NCBI RefSeq assembly: GCF_047663525.1
Contig: NC_092605.1
Span: 6,324,001-6,388,000 of the forward strand
From: Anas platyrhynchos
Taxonomy: Eukaryota; Chordata; Aves; Anseriformes; Anatidae
Direction of reading: 5' to 3'
DNA length: 64,000 nucleotides
Shown: piece by piece, positions 16,501 through 28,400 of the stretch
Layout of the letters: each line of letters begins with the position of its first letter
How positions within the stretch are numbered: position 1 is the first letter of the stretch
Notes under the pieces: model-generated
Seen by the model: the letters and a program-made list of their open reading frames with translations, nothing else
Databases searched by the model: none
What the model was told of the DNA's origin: nothing
Program-made: the position numbers and the translations under genes

Positions 16501-19500
16501 AGCCTAACAGAACAGGTTCAGCCTCCTCTGGATGATAATCCTGGGTCTGCTAAAGCGTCTTCAAACCGAACCAAAGCACCACCCCAGCAATGAGGTTCAG
16601 TCTCAACAACAGCATTTAGCCATTGCTGCCACACAAAAGCAGCACGTGGTTCCACAGCATGAATGGCTTTGTGTGAATCACATCTGTCAGAAACACACCA
16701 GGGATCTTTGGTCGTGTTTGTACAACAGCAGCACAGGTGGATTACTCTCTGCTATTTGTTTAGTGGGAAGAGAAGGTGGAGGAGGCAGTGCCTGCTTGTC
16801 CAGCATCTGGCACTCGTTTAAGCGTGGGAAGGAGGGGCAGCAGTGTTTCCAGCTGTTCCTCCCGACTTTTCCACAGACAGGGAAGGAGACTGCACGGCAG
16901 AGGTGCACTCGTGCATTGGCCCTTTCTGCCCGCACATGGAGGCAGGGCACGCAGCAAGAGTCTGAGGCAGAAGTGTCACCGTCAGGCAGACACAAGCCTC
17001 AGCACCAACCACAACGTCACCAGATTACCTTGCCTTTAAACGAGGCCATTACCATAAAAATATCTTCTGAAGTTTTTAACTACACACTGGAGTGCACTAT
17101 TCCCTGAAGGCAGCAGAGAATCTAGAATGAAAGGAGATTTTTCAATTTCTTTCAAGAAAGCCAAAGCCTGAATGATTTTCAGCCAGGATATTTTACCTAC
17201 CTTACACCATCGGACTAAAATACCTCCAGGCTTCTCAACAAATTCCTCTAACTGTACAGGTGGGCGAGATGCTACAGTTCCATGTCTGAATATTTCATTT
17301 TTCAGTATGGTAAGAAGGCAGTCATCCAGCTGGGCAGATAAACAAGGCACATCAACCAAGGAGGGCACTTCTGGTAAGCTGAGAAAGGAAGAGTTTGCTG
17401 TAATGAAAGGGGCCAGCCTCTACAAATTCATGTTTTGCCCATGCACTTGAATCTGTACAAACTTTGCAAAGAGAGAACAGCTGCAGAAATTGGCACGTGC
17501 ATTTCAAACTTAAAAGGCTCAGAAAACACCCAGCATTTCAGCCCTAACCAAACTGTCTGTTTCTCAGTAAATACTCTGTAACACAGGCTGTTCCACAGGG
17601 AGGGGTTTCACCATTGACAAATAAACAGCCGGTATTTCTACAGAACATATGCAGGTTGAAAACTACTCCATTCTGTGGCTGCCAAACCCAAAAAAGCCTA
17701 TGAAATAAACAGGAGAGAAACAGCTCAGATAAATCTCTTAAAGGAATGGAAGACAGGACTTGTGTTTCAAAGCAGAAAAAATCCCCATAGAGGAGCAGCA
17801 CATGTGCCACTGCCTCCAACCACCTCAGTGTGACAGTATCTTACCTATCTAGCTGAATATGTAAAGCTTTTTTTGTAAAGTTGCAAAGTTTTTCGTTCTG
17901 TTGTCCCACATCTCCATGGACTGCACTCTCTCCTGGAATCAAATGGTAGAAATATTACTAATGAGAAAATGTCCAAGTAAGGCATACTTTGCTTCAAAGA
18001 ATAACCAGTTCTGACACGAACAGCCAATTAAACATGAAGCTTTCTCAGCACCTTTGCTCGACTCTTAGCTAGAAAATAAAATTACAGTTAACAACATAAA
18101 GCCTATCTAGCAACTTCTGAAGCTCTCAAACTTCCCGTAGACACATCCATAGCACGTAATAATTTGCCTCAGGTCTCAAGCAGCAGCAGAACTGGGGTTG
18201 GATGCCAGAAATCCCTTTCTCCATCTGCTTTAAAGTAAGAAAAAAGTAAAGCACCTTCACTGAGCAGAAAATCAAAAAGCAGTAGCTTAAAAGCGAAAAA
18301 TAATTTCACCCATTGCTCTGTTTGCTACAATGTAAGTGGTCAGTATTGTCATAATGAATGAAGTAATCCATGAATTAAAGTCTGGAGATAAACAGAAGTT
18401 TTCTTATAAGCTTTCCATATAAAGTCGTGTCCTGCACTTCAGCTTACAGGGATGTATGCTCCATCTATCTGATTTATGGTAATTCACAACATAAGCAAGC
18501 TCAGTTCTTTTCCAAATGGAGAATTACAAACATTACAAATCTCTAATGAAAAGCATACGTCATAATTGGCAGCAAGAGATTTAATAAGCATGGAGGCTTA
18601 ACTCCTCTCTGACTCATGCAATCTCGGCTCACTTTATCGACACGACTGAGCAGTGCCTGTGTGTGTGTGCAGAGACAACAGCGACCCGTGGGATGGGAGA
18701 TGCGCAGCTAGTCATATCCTCAGGAGATCTGACAGAAACTTGTAGAAGGCAGAGGCGATCTTTGTCACCACCCTGTGATTCAGTAACTTGAGATGTAAAA
18801 TAAAAACAAGGTGATTACCAGCTGTCCCTGAGCTGTGGTGCTGGAAATAAACCAATAAATTAATCCTTAAATATTGTCGCTATTCCTGTGAGCAGGAGGC
18901 GCAGCAGTACCAAACCAGCACGTTTTTTAAGCACTAAGCTCACAGCTGAGTGCAAGCTGGTACATTTCCTACCCAAGGGAGGCTGCTCAATACCCTTTAG
19001 TTCACAGAACTGAGATCATGTTGAAAGAAAGTTAAAGTTGAGACATGAGAACAATGCAAGGAAACTGCCAACATACTCATGGCTCAGACATGCTCCCAGT
19101 AGGTTCTCCAGTCTGGGGAAAACAGGCAAGAGTGACATTCCTTTCTGCCTAGGTATTTAGCATCAGTAGGGTACAAACTTAAAATATGTTAGTTCAGGTT
19201 GGAAGGGGCCTACAAGTAACTTTCTGTGAGTCCAAAATGTTAGGACAAACGTTTGCTCACTCAGTCTGCACAGTATGTCACTTTTCAAGACAGATATATT
19301 CAAATTTTAAATGATTTTATTCCATGATGAGAACTACTGGTCCACAACAGATGAAGTTTATCCTTACAGAGGACAGACATTAAAGCTTATTCACACCTGA
19401 AATTCTACTGGACTCAGTTGCTAACTTAGTAAGACCAGAGACATTTTGCTATATGGTACCCGAGATGCATTTTATTTCAAAGCAGCTTGATAAACTCATT

Positions 19501-21988
19501 CTAGAGTGGTGGAGTGCAGGACACCCCTGCAGCAAGGCACATTTCCAAAAGCAGATACTCCCAGTCCTTAAGAGAAGGCTGCACTGACACACATACATCC
19601 TAGGATTGGAATGAAATATTAAAGCACAAGGTAAAAATCGATCAGCTCCTCAGACTACCTGACTTTTAATCTCTTCTTAACGCTTAATTTGAGAGGAGTC
19701 CAAAATGAGCCAAACATGCCGATGTTAACAGGAACGTTTAAGAAAAGACTTTGAAAAGAGACACACTGGAAGGCAGAACTAAGGCTGGGTACTGGGTCCT
19801 GCCTTACCTTCCTGGAGCAGATCATCAGCAGTGCTGACTCCGTGCTCTATTAGCTTCTGGCATTCGTCCAGCGGTTTGATGCTCTCTTGTTCTATAGCAT
19901 CCACTTCCTGCAGCAGTGACATCAGTCGCTCATCCAACAGCTTCTTTAGGGTCCCTTTTAAATCGTTAAAGTGTTGCTCGAGTACATCTCTGGTCAGCGT
20001 TGCGCTTTCTCTGATCTAAATTCAGGTGACAGGAAAGAAGGACTCGGGATAAAGGCAAAGACCAGGCACGGCTTTTATTGTTCTGAAGCACCTCATCTGC
20101 ACCTGTGTGTGAAGTCAGCTTTAAAAAAAGGACCACAGGCAGCTAACAAACAAGCTACTGTAGTCATTTAGCACACCTACAGCAGGGAAGGAGGCAAAGA
20201 AACTAGCGCAGACCAGGGGAAGGGCGTATTAGCACAGCAAATCAAGGTAACTTCTGGGGCTTGAGCTGAATACAACTTCGGTTACTTGTGCTTCACTTGA
20301 GGAATTCTTGCCTGAAAAGTCTGAATGCTTTGTAGGTCCTCCTGCCCTGCCAGCCCTCACAACTGTTGGGATTCCATTCAAACACCACTCTGCCATCACA
20401 CACAAGCAATCCTTGGTGGAATGAGGAGACAGCAGACTTTCAGAAGTCTATATAAAACCCCTTTTCCAGATCACATCCCCTCACTAGATTTATAAGATCC
20501 TACTAAAGCTGCTTTTTTTTCAATCCTTTCCAAACAACCACCTTTGAATTTGTCTGTGCTCAGGGTTACAGCATGGGGTGAACAGCAAATCTGATTGGAT
20601 TCTGGAGGAGCCAGGCCACAGAAAATTCTACAAGTGTTCATAAAATATTGACACTCACTGAATCTGACTTCTAAGGAAGAAAATGCATTTGAAAACCCTT
20701 GAACTAACACTGCAAAAGTCAGAGGCAAAAAAGTTGTTCGTATGAAGATGTGTAAGTTACATACACGAGGAAATGCTGCAACATGCATGCTGCCTTACAC
20801 GTAATTTCTAGATCTTTAGAACTACAGACAACCAACACAGGAAGTTCTCTGGTTAGGTAAAACAAATTTCCTCTTCAAGTAATATTCACGAACCTCTACA
20901 GCTGCCGCACAGCTCGGTTTCCCTTCTCTTGCTATTTCAATGCTTCAGAAAAAAGGAAGTGTTCGGCTTTGTGCAGGGGTGGGGTGGAGGAAGGCCGAGC
21001 AGCCACTTCTCTAAGCCCGCTACCTCCATTACGTGTGGATACAAATCAAACAAGGCTCGGGGCTTGGGACATACACAGTCCTGAGCACGCAGAGAAACAA
21101 AGCTCTGGGAAATCTTGTCCCATCGGTCCGAAAGGAGAGGACACAGTGTAAGTGCCCTGAAGTGCTTTTCCTATCACCTGCACCCACTGGTCCCCAAGCA
21201 ACGAAACTTCTGCTACCTGAGCCCCAGCCTAAGGCACTCGGCACTTAGGGACTGGGGGAACCCTTGTGTGGGTGTCGTGTGGCTGCTTCTCTGTGGGCAA
21301 ACAGCGTGTGGTCATGGGCACGGAGAGCAAGAGCAGAAACAGACACAGACAAGCGGCCACAGCAGCAAGGCAAACAGGTTTGGTGTCGGTACGTGTGGGG
21401 TTAGCAGGAGACACCCTGAGACTGCAGCGCCTGGGTTTGGGCAGGCACAGCCAGCCCGGGCACACGCAGCCCGTCCTGCTGAGGAGCTCCCGGCACAGCG
21501 GCGCTGAGAGGAGCTCACAGGGCACGGCTCCTGCCCCCCAGCCCCGGGCACCCCCGGCGGATTTCCAGCGGGATTCCGCGTGCCGGGCCCGGCTCCAGAG
21601 CGGCGGGACCGCCCCGGTCCCGTCCCGTTACCCCTGGGCTCCCTCAGCGGGGCGCTGGCGGCAGGGCCCCGGGGTGCCGGTAGCTCTGCAGGAGCCGGGC
21701 CCCCGGGGGCTGCCCCCGCCCCGCCGGGCACCCCTGGGACAAGGCGGGTCCCGCCCGCTCCGTGCCACGGCCGGCCCCGGTACCGGCGGGCAGGGCCCGG
21801 CTGGGCAGCGCCCGGTCCGTCCCGGTCCGTCCCGCCGCGGCCCCTCCGCCCCCACGGCCCCGCACCTGCTGCCGCGCCTGCTGCAGCCCCCCCAGGCGGT
21901 GCCGCAGCTCCCGGCGGTAGCTCCGCGCCGCCTCGATGCTCTCCCGAGCCTCCTGCAGCAGGAGCCGCGCCTCGGCCTCGGCCTCCAT
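10570..21988 (-). CDS. CRLF3: CRLF3, cytokine receptor-like factor 3, complete (439 aa)
   Basis: CRLF3 is a conserved orphan receptor-like protein implicated in neuroprotective erythropoietin-type signalling and haematopoiesis; its molecular role is not settled. The eight coding exons in transcript order are 21988-21866, 20015-19808, 17932-17845, 17378-17201, 15712-15490, 14809-14677, 11242-11130 and 10823-10570. They total 1,320 nt, in frame, against 442 residues in human. Residues about 1-140 are helical and coiled-coil-like. Residues about 178-275 form a fibronectin III domain carrying the cytokine-receptor WSPWS motif at 257-261. The C-terminal third is the conserved SPRY-like region ending YPGWKVLVF. 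No signal peptide or membrane segment is seen. Exon 6 ends in CAG followed by GCAAGT, so that intron uses a GC donor. CRLF3 is divergent from ATAD5, with 475 bp between start codons. Confidence 0.97.
11243..14676 (-). other. CRLF3: CRLF3 intron 6 (GC-AG type)
   Basis: This 3.4 kb intron lies between exons 6 and 7. Its donor reads GCAAGT and its acceptor TAG. Only the GC donor keeps frame; using the nearby GTACTT would give a stop straight after the junction. No exon, RNA gene or clear repeat was seen inside. Confidence 0.8.
16133..16146. repeat. C14 homopolymer
   Basis: Fourteen C residues flanked by T and A runs, in the CRLF3 intron between exons 4 and 5. Runs of this kind are prone to sequencing length errors. 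Confidence 0.9.
17933..19807 (-). other. CRLF3: CRLF3 intron 2
   Basis: This 1.9 kb intron separates the long coiled-coil exon (20015-19808) from the 88-nt exon 3. It has a GTAAGG donor and CAG acceptor. It contains a CR1-like fragment near 19186 and nothing else recognisable. Confidence 0.8.
19186..19260 (-). mobile_element. CR1-type LINE 3' fragment
   Basis: The plus strand reads TTCAGGTTGGAAGGGGCC. This is the reverse complement of the conserved CR1 3' tail (GGYCCCTTCCAACC). The rest is diverged and the borders are approximate. It lies inside CRLF3 intron 2, in the same orientation as the gene. Confidence 0.6.
20016..21865 (-). other. CRLF3: CRLF3 intron 1
   Basis: This 1.85 kb intron has a GTGCGG donor inside the CpG island and a TTTAG acceptor. 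GC content rises steeply from about 21,400 towards exon 1. No exon or repeat was recognised inside. Confidence 0.75.
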
Positions 21989-22008
21989 CGGCGGCCGCGG
22001 CGGGCAGG

Positions 22009-22120
22009 GGGCGGGGCGGGGCCTGGCGGGAGGGGCGGGGCCTGATGAAAGGGGGCGTGTCCTGAGGAAAGGGGCGGGGCCTCTCCCGAGGGCGCCGTGC
22101 TATGAGGGGCGGGGCGCGGC
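22009..22120. repeat. Degenerate tandem GC-box array
   Basis: Units of GGGGCGGGGCCTG or GGGGGCGTGTCCTG with short A/G-rich spacers (such as ATGAAA and AGGAAA) recur about every 20-30 bp, between the CRLF3 start codon and the CCAAT box. This looks like local tandem duplication of an Sp1/KLF-type site. Confidence 0.65.
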
Positions 22121-22463
22121 GCGGCGCGCAGCCAATGGCCGCCGGGGAGCGAAGGGGGCGTGGCCGCGGCGCCGACCGTTGGAGCGGGCTCGGGGAGGGG
22201 AGAAGGGGCGCGGCCTCCCGACCGCCACGTGACCGCGCCGGGCCCACGTGAGGGCGGCGAGCGGGCGGCGGTTGGCCGCCGGGCGGGGTCACGTGGCGCG
22301 GGGCGGGGCCGCCGCCTTCCGCGCGGGTCGCTCCGAAGCGCTGCCCGCCCGCCCGCGCTTTTCTGCCCGCCCGGCTCCCGCGGCCGCCATCGGCCCGGCC
22401 CCGCCGCCCCATGGCAACGGCGCGCGCCTGAGGCCCGGCCCCGAGGGGGCTCCGCGCCCCGCC

Positions 22464-25400
22464 ATGGTGGGCAGGCTGGCACTGGCCGCCGCCTCGCTCC
22501 CCGACAAGGACGGCGACGGGCAGGTGGGGCTGGGGGCGGCCGGGCCCGGCCGGGGGAGGCGGGGAGCCGGCGGCTGGGAGGGTGGGGGGGTGCCGGGGGG
22601 TGCCGGGGGGTGACAGCCTGAGGGCTCCGCGCGGCCCTTGCGGACGCCCTCTGGGTGCCTTCAGTTTCTGAGGCGCTCAGTGTAAGGGGCCTTCCAGGGC
22701 AGGTGTGGTACCTGGGGGCTGGTGGCATCGCCGCCCCTGCTGTGTTCGAGGCTGGACGTGGTGCCTGGGGACATGGCTCAGGGGTGGCGTTGTGGTAGCG
22801 ATGGTTGCAGCAGCTGATGGTGAAGGTCTCATCCAGCCTTAATGATTCTGTGACCTCTGACGTAGCAGCTCCTGTATTTCAGGCTGGAATAGCTTTTGAA
22901 AATGGAGATATAGTTGATGTGCACACAGTCATAGGGGGCTGACATGGGTTCTTTGAGTTCTTTGTCCTCCAAAAATGTCCTAGTATCACAGATGTGTGCT
23001 GCAGATTCTGTACTGCTCTATGTAATCTTACAGCATCTTAGCTTTTAAAAACTAAGATTAATATCAAACTTTTTTTTTTGTAGCCATGCAAGAAACGTCG
23101 AGAGGAAGATGCTTCTGTCAAAACAATCACAAGGTATTTCTCACCGTTGGCAAAAACAGGGGATAAAGCGTTGTCACCGCCAAAACCCAACAATATACTG
23201 GATTATTTTAAAAAGACATCTGTACCTGAGAAAGCTACGGTACCAGCTGTAGCTGGAGAAAATAAAGCACATTTTGATGGTGATGATAAAGACTGCAAAT
23301 CACATCGTAAACCACCTTCAAAGCTGAAGAGGAAAAGGAAGAGAGTTAACTTAAATAAACTGAGAGAGATAAAAGAACCTGAGAATGAAGGTCCAATAGA
23401 AACTAATTGCGATGACAACAGAGAAACAACAGAGATAAAACAAGATAGTGATGATTTCATTGCTACCTGTACTTTAGTTGACCAAAACCGTGTAGGAGAA
23501 TCAGCTGAAGATAATATACAAGGTGAGAACTTCTCAGATGCAGACGTCTATGGAAAAAGTGTGAAGAAAGCTGGCTTTGAAATAAATGCAGTAAAAAACA
23601 GGGTAAGAAAGTCGAGGAAAAGGAAGCACAAAGTATATGTGGATTTGTCTGAAAGTCTTTCATTTGAAAACCAGCTGAATGAAGAGTGTAAAAAGGAAAC
23701 TAAAGACAACAAAATGGTATCTCCTGAAATAGTGGAGTGTGATGCTATTACTATTAGTGACTCGAGCTTTGACACGCATACAGATAAGGCATCACAGGTA
23801 AATAGCAGTACAATAACAGTGTCATTTGAGGACTTCTTGAGGAGTCAAGGAGAACATAACGTAGATCATCTTGAAGAAGGCACAAAGCCAATGCTGGATG
23901 ATTCCGTTACAGCAACTGAAATGGACAGAAGTGGTAGTACTAGTGACCCTGAAAAGGGTGAGGAATCTCAACAGGTACCGCTTAGGACAGTAACTGTCCT
24001 TGCACAAGTTCATTCCGTTCCCCCAAAATTAGCTTCTTTAAATAGGGAGCAAAAAGGTTCTATGAAAATAGCTTCAATTTTTTTGAAGCAGAAAGGATGT
24101 ATAGGAGAAAAAGAAAGTAGCCCACCTCTTTTGGAAAGTGAACAAACTGAACAAGTTACTCAGAAAAGAAAATCCAATGTTGTCATTGAGGAAGAGGAAT
24201 TGGAGTTAGCTGTACTAGAGACAACAGGATCAGATCCTTTGAAGACAAAATCTGCTCTGGAAGAGAGGCATCAGTTTATGAAAGCATTCAGACAACCAAC
24301 ATCAGATGTAATAAAAAGTGGAGTTAAAAAGGCACCTGGAAAATCAAAACAAGTAACTGGAAAATCTTCAAAAGATAAAAAAGGATCTGAAGGTGACATT
24401 GGTTCAAATACGGAATTAGAAAGTGGAGTACCAGAAGATTGTGTGGATAAACATATGCATTCTTGTTCTGAAAACCATAGAACTAAAACCAGAAGACCTA
24501 AAAAGTTTCAGAAAAAGGGAAACAGAAGAAGAAAGGCTTTGGAAGCAAAGGAAAAATGTGTCTTAAATACTAGTGATTACAATGAAGAAAAGGATTCAGG
24601 AGCTAATCTTCAAACAAAGGAAAACAACTTGGATGTAAGAATTTCATCAAGTCCAAAAGTGAACAAGTTGAGGAGGAGTTTGAGACAGAAGAAAGCTGAC
24701 ACATCCAAAACTGCTACACCTAAAAAAAACAGAATTAGAAATGCCTCTTCTGAAGATGAAAGTGTCTGTCCTTTACAGACTTCCACACCAAAAACAAGCA
24801 AGCAATCCTTGAAAAAGAACATGTATAAGGCTGAGGTGATTACAGTGCCCTCTGATGCAAACAGTCCAATAAGGTAAACATTTTAGAATATAGTCTGGCT
24901 TTTTGTGCTTTTTTGTTTTCCTGAGTATTGTAAGAGAGCGACAATTGTGAGTTAACTGTAATGCAGCTCCATGAATGCTGACTGTGTTGGCTAATAATAC
25001 AGAAGAACCAAAGTTGACTATAAACGTGCTTGTAGTGAAGACTTGGGGGAGAAGGGGGACACTAGCTGTTGGGGGTTTGCTTATGTTTGCAGGACTACAT
25101 TTCTGAAGTCTTTTGAAACTGCTGTTTTAGAGTAACATTCCTTTCATTAAAAAGTCATAACAGCACCTAATGCTTTTCCCTAATTAGAATGAGGTTTACG
25201 CGGATCAGTGCAACTCTGAAATCAAATAAAGGTGAAGCAATGAAAAATGAAGAGTTAAACTCGAAAAATATAAAGGTAATGTATGTAACAGTTTGTTTCA
25301 GTATCTTGTAATTTACTACATGCAAAGTAATTTTTAACATCCAGTATTGCATAATAGTCTAGTGTAATGAAGTACGACAATTCTTAGAAGCCCAGTGGAA

Positions 25401-28400
25401 AGCGAATATTACTGTGATTTACTGCTTTTCATAACTGAAAAGAGAAATCTGAAAAAACAGTATGCTCACATTCTGCAGCTTCTCAAGATGGGACTTCATG
25501 TTTTGGGTGCAGCAGAACAGCTGATGCTTAAGAAAATCACTGCCTGTATTTCACTTGTTCTATAAACAAATTGGAGGATCCCCTTGTAGGGCTCCCTTTT
25601 GAAAAGTATTGATATCCTCTTAGTTTATTCCTCCTTTCCATTCTTTCACTTTCGTACTGTTACAAATTTTGATTAGAAATCATGTGCTTTTGGGCATGAA
25701 AGATAACATTATTACTTAAAGATATTGCTATTAATTGCTAGATATTCTGATTGTTTTATATTTTAATAGATAAGCTCTACTTCTAAAAACATATCCAAAG
25801 CAAAACAGCTGGTTGAGAAAGCAAAAGCTATACGGCATAATAGATCAAAGGTCAACGAAGACCCACCGACTCCTGTGAGGCGCTCATCTCGACAGCAAGC
25901 TCTAGCTGAAAAGAAACAATTACAAGAAAACGAAGTAAGCCTCTGTACTTTGTAGTGGGGGAAAATATTCTCAGGTTTTTACAACTCATGTAAGCAGCAA
26001 AAATGTTTCTTGCAAACGTTTCTTCTAAAGTATCAAATAAGGTAGATAGTGATAAAATGGTCCAGGGGATGTCAAATAGGTAATGCAACTGCTGGACTTG
26101 GACTGGAAAGCTCATCCTAATGCAGTTCTATAAAATGCACCAGATGGGCATGCTTCAGAAGTGACTGCCTCTCTTACCTAATGGACAGCAACCTGTCTGT
26201 TTCAGGTGTGTATGTTGCAGACATCTAAACTTAGATTAGAGTAATTCTGGCCTTTGTTTATATATTGGGTATCTTATTCTATATGCTGCTTCTGTGGAAG
26301 CAACGCTAACAAAATTGCTGCATAATCTACAAATGCTATTTAGTAACTTCTAAGCTCTCCAATGCATTTCTTCACTTTCCTCAGTACCAATCAGTAAATT
26401 GTAACCTTAATGAAGGAAGAAAAATTGTTTCCCTTATTAATTTCTCTGCTTTCCATCTAGAAACCAGCAATAATTATACAGTCAAGCCTGAGTAATGCCA
26501 CTACTACAATGCAGGACATGAAGCAAAAGAATCTTCGGAGCTTAAATGATGTCTTGGGGAAAAAGTCTAGAAATGTGAAGGCTTCTAAGAACTCAAAAGG
26601 TAATTGGGTTTTATTAAATCTGTTTTATGACATTTATTGCCTATTTTTATTTTATAAATCTGCCTTTGTAGTACATTCGACTTTTGATTTATATAATATT
26701 CCAATATACACTTCTTATTTTTATGATCTAAGTAACCTCTGCACTGTTCACTCACAAGCACTGCTTTGTCTTTTTTTTTTTTTTTTTTCCCCCCTTCCAG
26801 GGAAAATTGTATTTATTTTAAAACCTAGTGAGATATAACTGCCAATAGCATACTGTGCTTTGTCTTCCACAATTTTAAGGATTTTTTTAATACAGTGATA
26901 AAATAACTAGAAATATAGCTCTAACGAATTGTGATAAAATACTAATCTTTTCCTTTACTCATCTTTTTCCATAAGAAAAAGGAGTTTTTCTTATGTTATT
27001 AAATTGAATGTATAGATAGTAAACACGGAAGCCAAGTTACAATTGAGACATTATGAGAGAAATAGACTTGTACAACAGCACTAACCTAATAATGATTTTT
27101 TGCTGTCCTTTTTTTCTGAAGGAAAACTGGCATATCCATCTTCAGTCCTAGCCAAAAATGCTCAAAAATCTGCAGATGAACCAATTGTGATTTTTGATGA
27201 AAGCAGGTCAGTTTTCAAAATTGCAGTTGTTTAAGAACCAAAATATATTTCAAGGTGACCCTAATGTTTTCTCATGCTACAAAGTTAAATGCTTATTGAT
27301 ATGTGATACAATAAGAGCAATTTTATTGAGAGTTGGTTCCTGAACCAGTTGAACCATTTTAGATGGCTGAAAATCTAGCTGATGACTGATGTAAAACATC
27401 CTAAATAGCATTCAAAAATAAAAATATCAAGAGATTAAATTTAGCATTAGCGATTTTTAATAACAAAATTCAAAACTTAACTTACTGCATTTAAATTAAC
27501 TTTAGCAGTTCTTCCAGGCTGCATAAACTCATGCATAGAAGTGAATGTGATTGAGCCTGAGATGCCAGGTAGTCCTAATGATTTTCTTCAATTTCTGTTT
27601 TCATTAAAGCCAAGATGCGTCGGAAAATTCTCAAGATGATGATCAGTTCAGATCAAAACGTGAATTCTTGATGAGTGGTTTGCCAGAATTACTGAAAAGA
27701 CAGATCGCAAAGAAAGCAGCAGCAACAGAAGCATATTCTCTTGCAAGTTCATGTTTTAAGACTGTTGTCCATGTACAGCAGAAGGATGACTGTAAGCTTT
27801 TTTTCAGTTATTGATAAATGTATTTGACTTCAAGTAAATCTTTGGGCAATCCATTCAGAAATGAAAAAAGCTTACTGTTATGACTGGAATAGTTAACGGT
27901 TCCTTCTTGTTTTGCATTGCAATAAGAAAACAAAACTTACACGCTTACAGTCAGATGCTTAATAAACAATTTTCAAGTTAAACTGATGTAAAAGTAATGT
28001 ATACACTTGTGGGTAGAGATACAATGCTCTTAATGTTCAATCAAACAAGTTAGTCTTTCAAGTTCTAATTTTGAGAATAAAAATAATGTTGGACTGAATG
28101 GGCCAGAAGGCATTTCCTTCTGACAAAGACAATGCTTTGAGGGAGTGTGCTACAGTGTTTTCTGTCACACCCTTACAGAAGAACCAGAAGGCATAATAAC
28201 CATTTAATGGTTCATATTTGCAAACAAACCAACTAAGAAACAAAATCCTGAGGAGTGTATCAGTCCTACAGAGACCTGGTGAAGGCAAAGGCCTTATTTA
28301 TTTAGAGTTATTTAGAGTAAGCAGATGCTGGGACCAATGTACTGGAGAAATGTATGCAAAAATGTGCAGACTTGTTCTGCTTGTGGGAGGAAGAATTAGC

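Larger units (their letters stand above)
21500..22620. promoter_or_regulatory. CpG-island bidirectional promoter of CRLF3 (-) and ATAD5 (+)
   Basis: A very GC- and CpG-rich segment spans both first exons, whose start codons lie 475 bp apart in divergent orientation. Visible motifs include a CCAAT box at 22132-22136. GGGGCGGGG Sp1-type GC boxes repeat between about 22009 and 22120. Three CACGTG E-boxes lie at 22226-22231, 22245-22250 and 22290-22295. No TATA box is evident, as expected for broad housekeeping promoters. The two start regions are too close for separate promoters, so shared control is likely but inferred. Confidence 0.85.
22524..23083 (+). other. ATAD5: ATAD5 intron 1
   Basis: This 560 bp intron begins in the CpG island and ends in a T10-GTAG acceptor. 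It holds a G-rich tract (22577-22610) and a CR1-like fragment (22744-22860). Confidence 0.85.

Noticed and set aside
16532-17107. A 191-codon plus-strand open frame inside CRLF3
   Set aside because: It runs antisense across a CRLF3 intron and touches no known domain. Its composition looks like translated intron and it has no supported splice or start context.
21266-22728. Several long overlapping frames of up to 366 codons on both strands at the CRLF3/ATAD5 promoter
   Set aside because: They are rich in Pro, Ala, Gly and Arg. This is what CpG-island sequence gives when stop codons are rare. Only the CRLF3 and ATAD5 first exons within it match real proteins.
26770-26837. T/C-rich tract with CCTTCCAG acceptor in ATAD5 intron 5, followed by 12 codons and a stop
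   Set aside because: It looks like an exon start, but the encoded GKIVFILKPSEI does not match ATAD5. The true exon 6 at 27122 continues the conserved sequence. At most it is a cryptic terminal exon.
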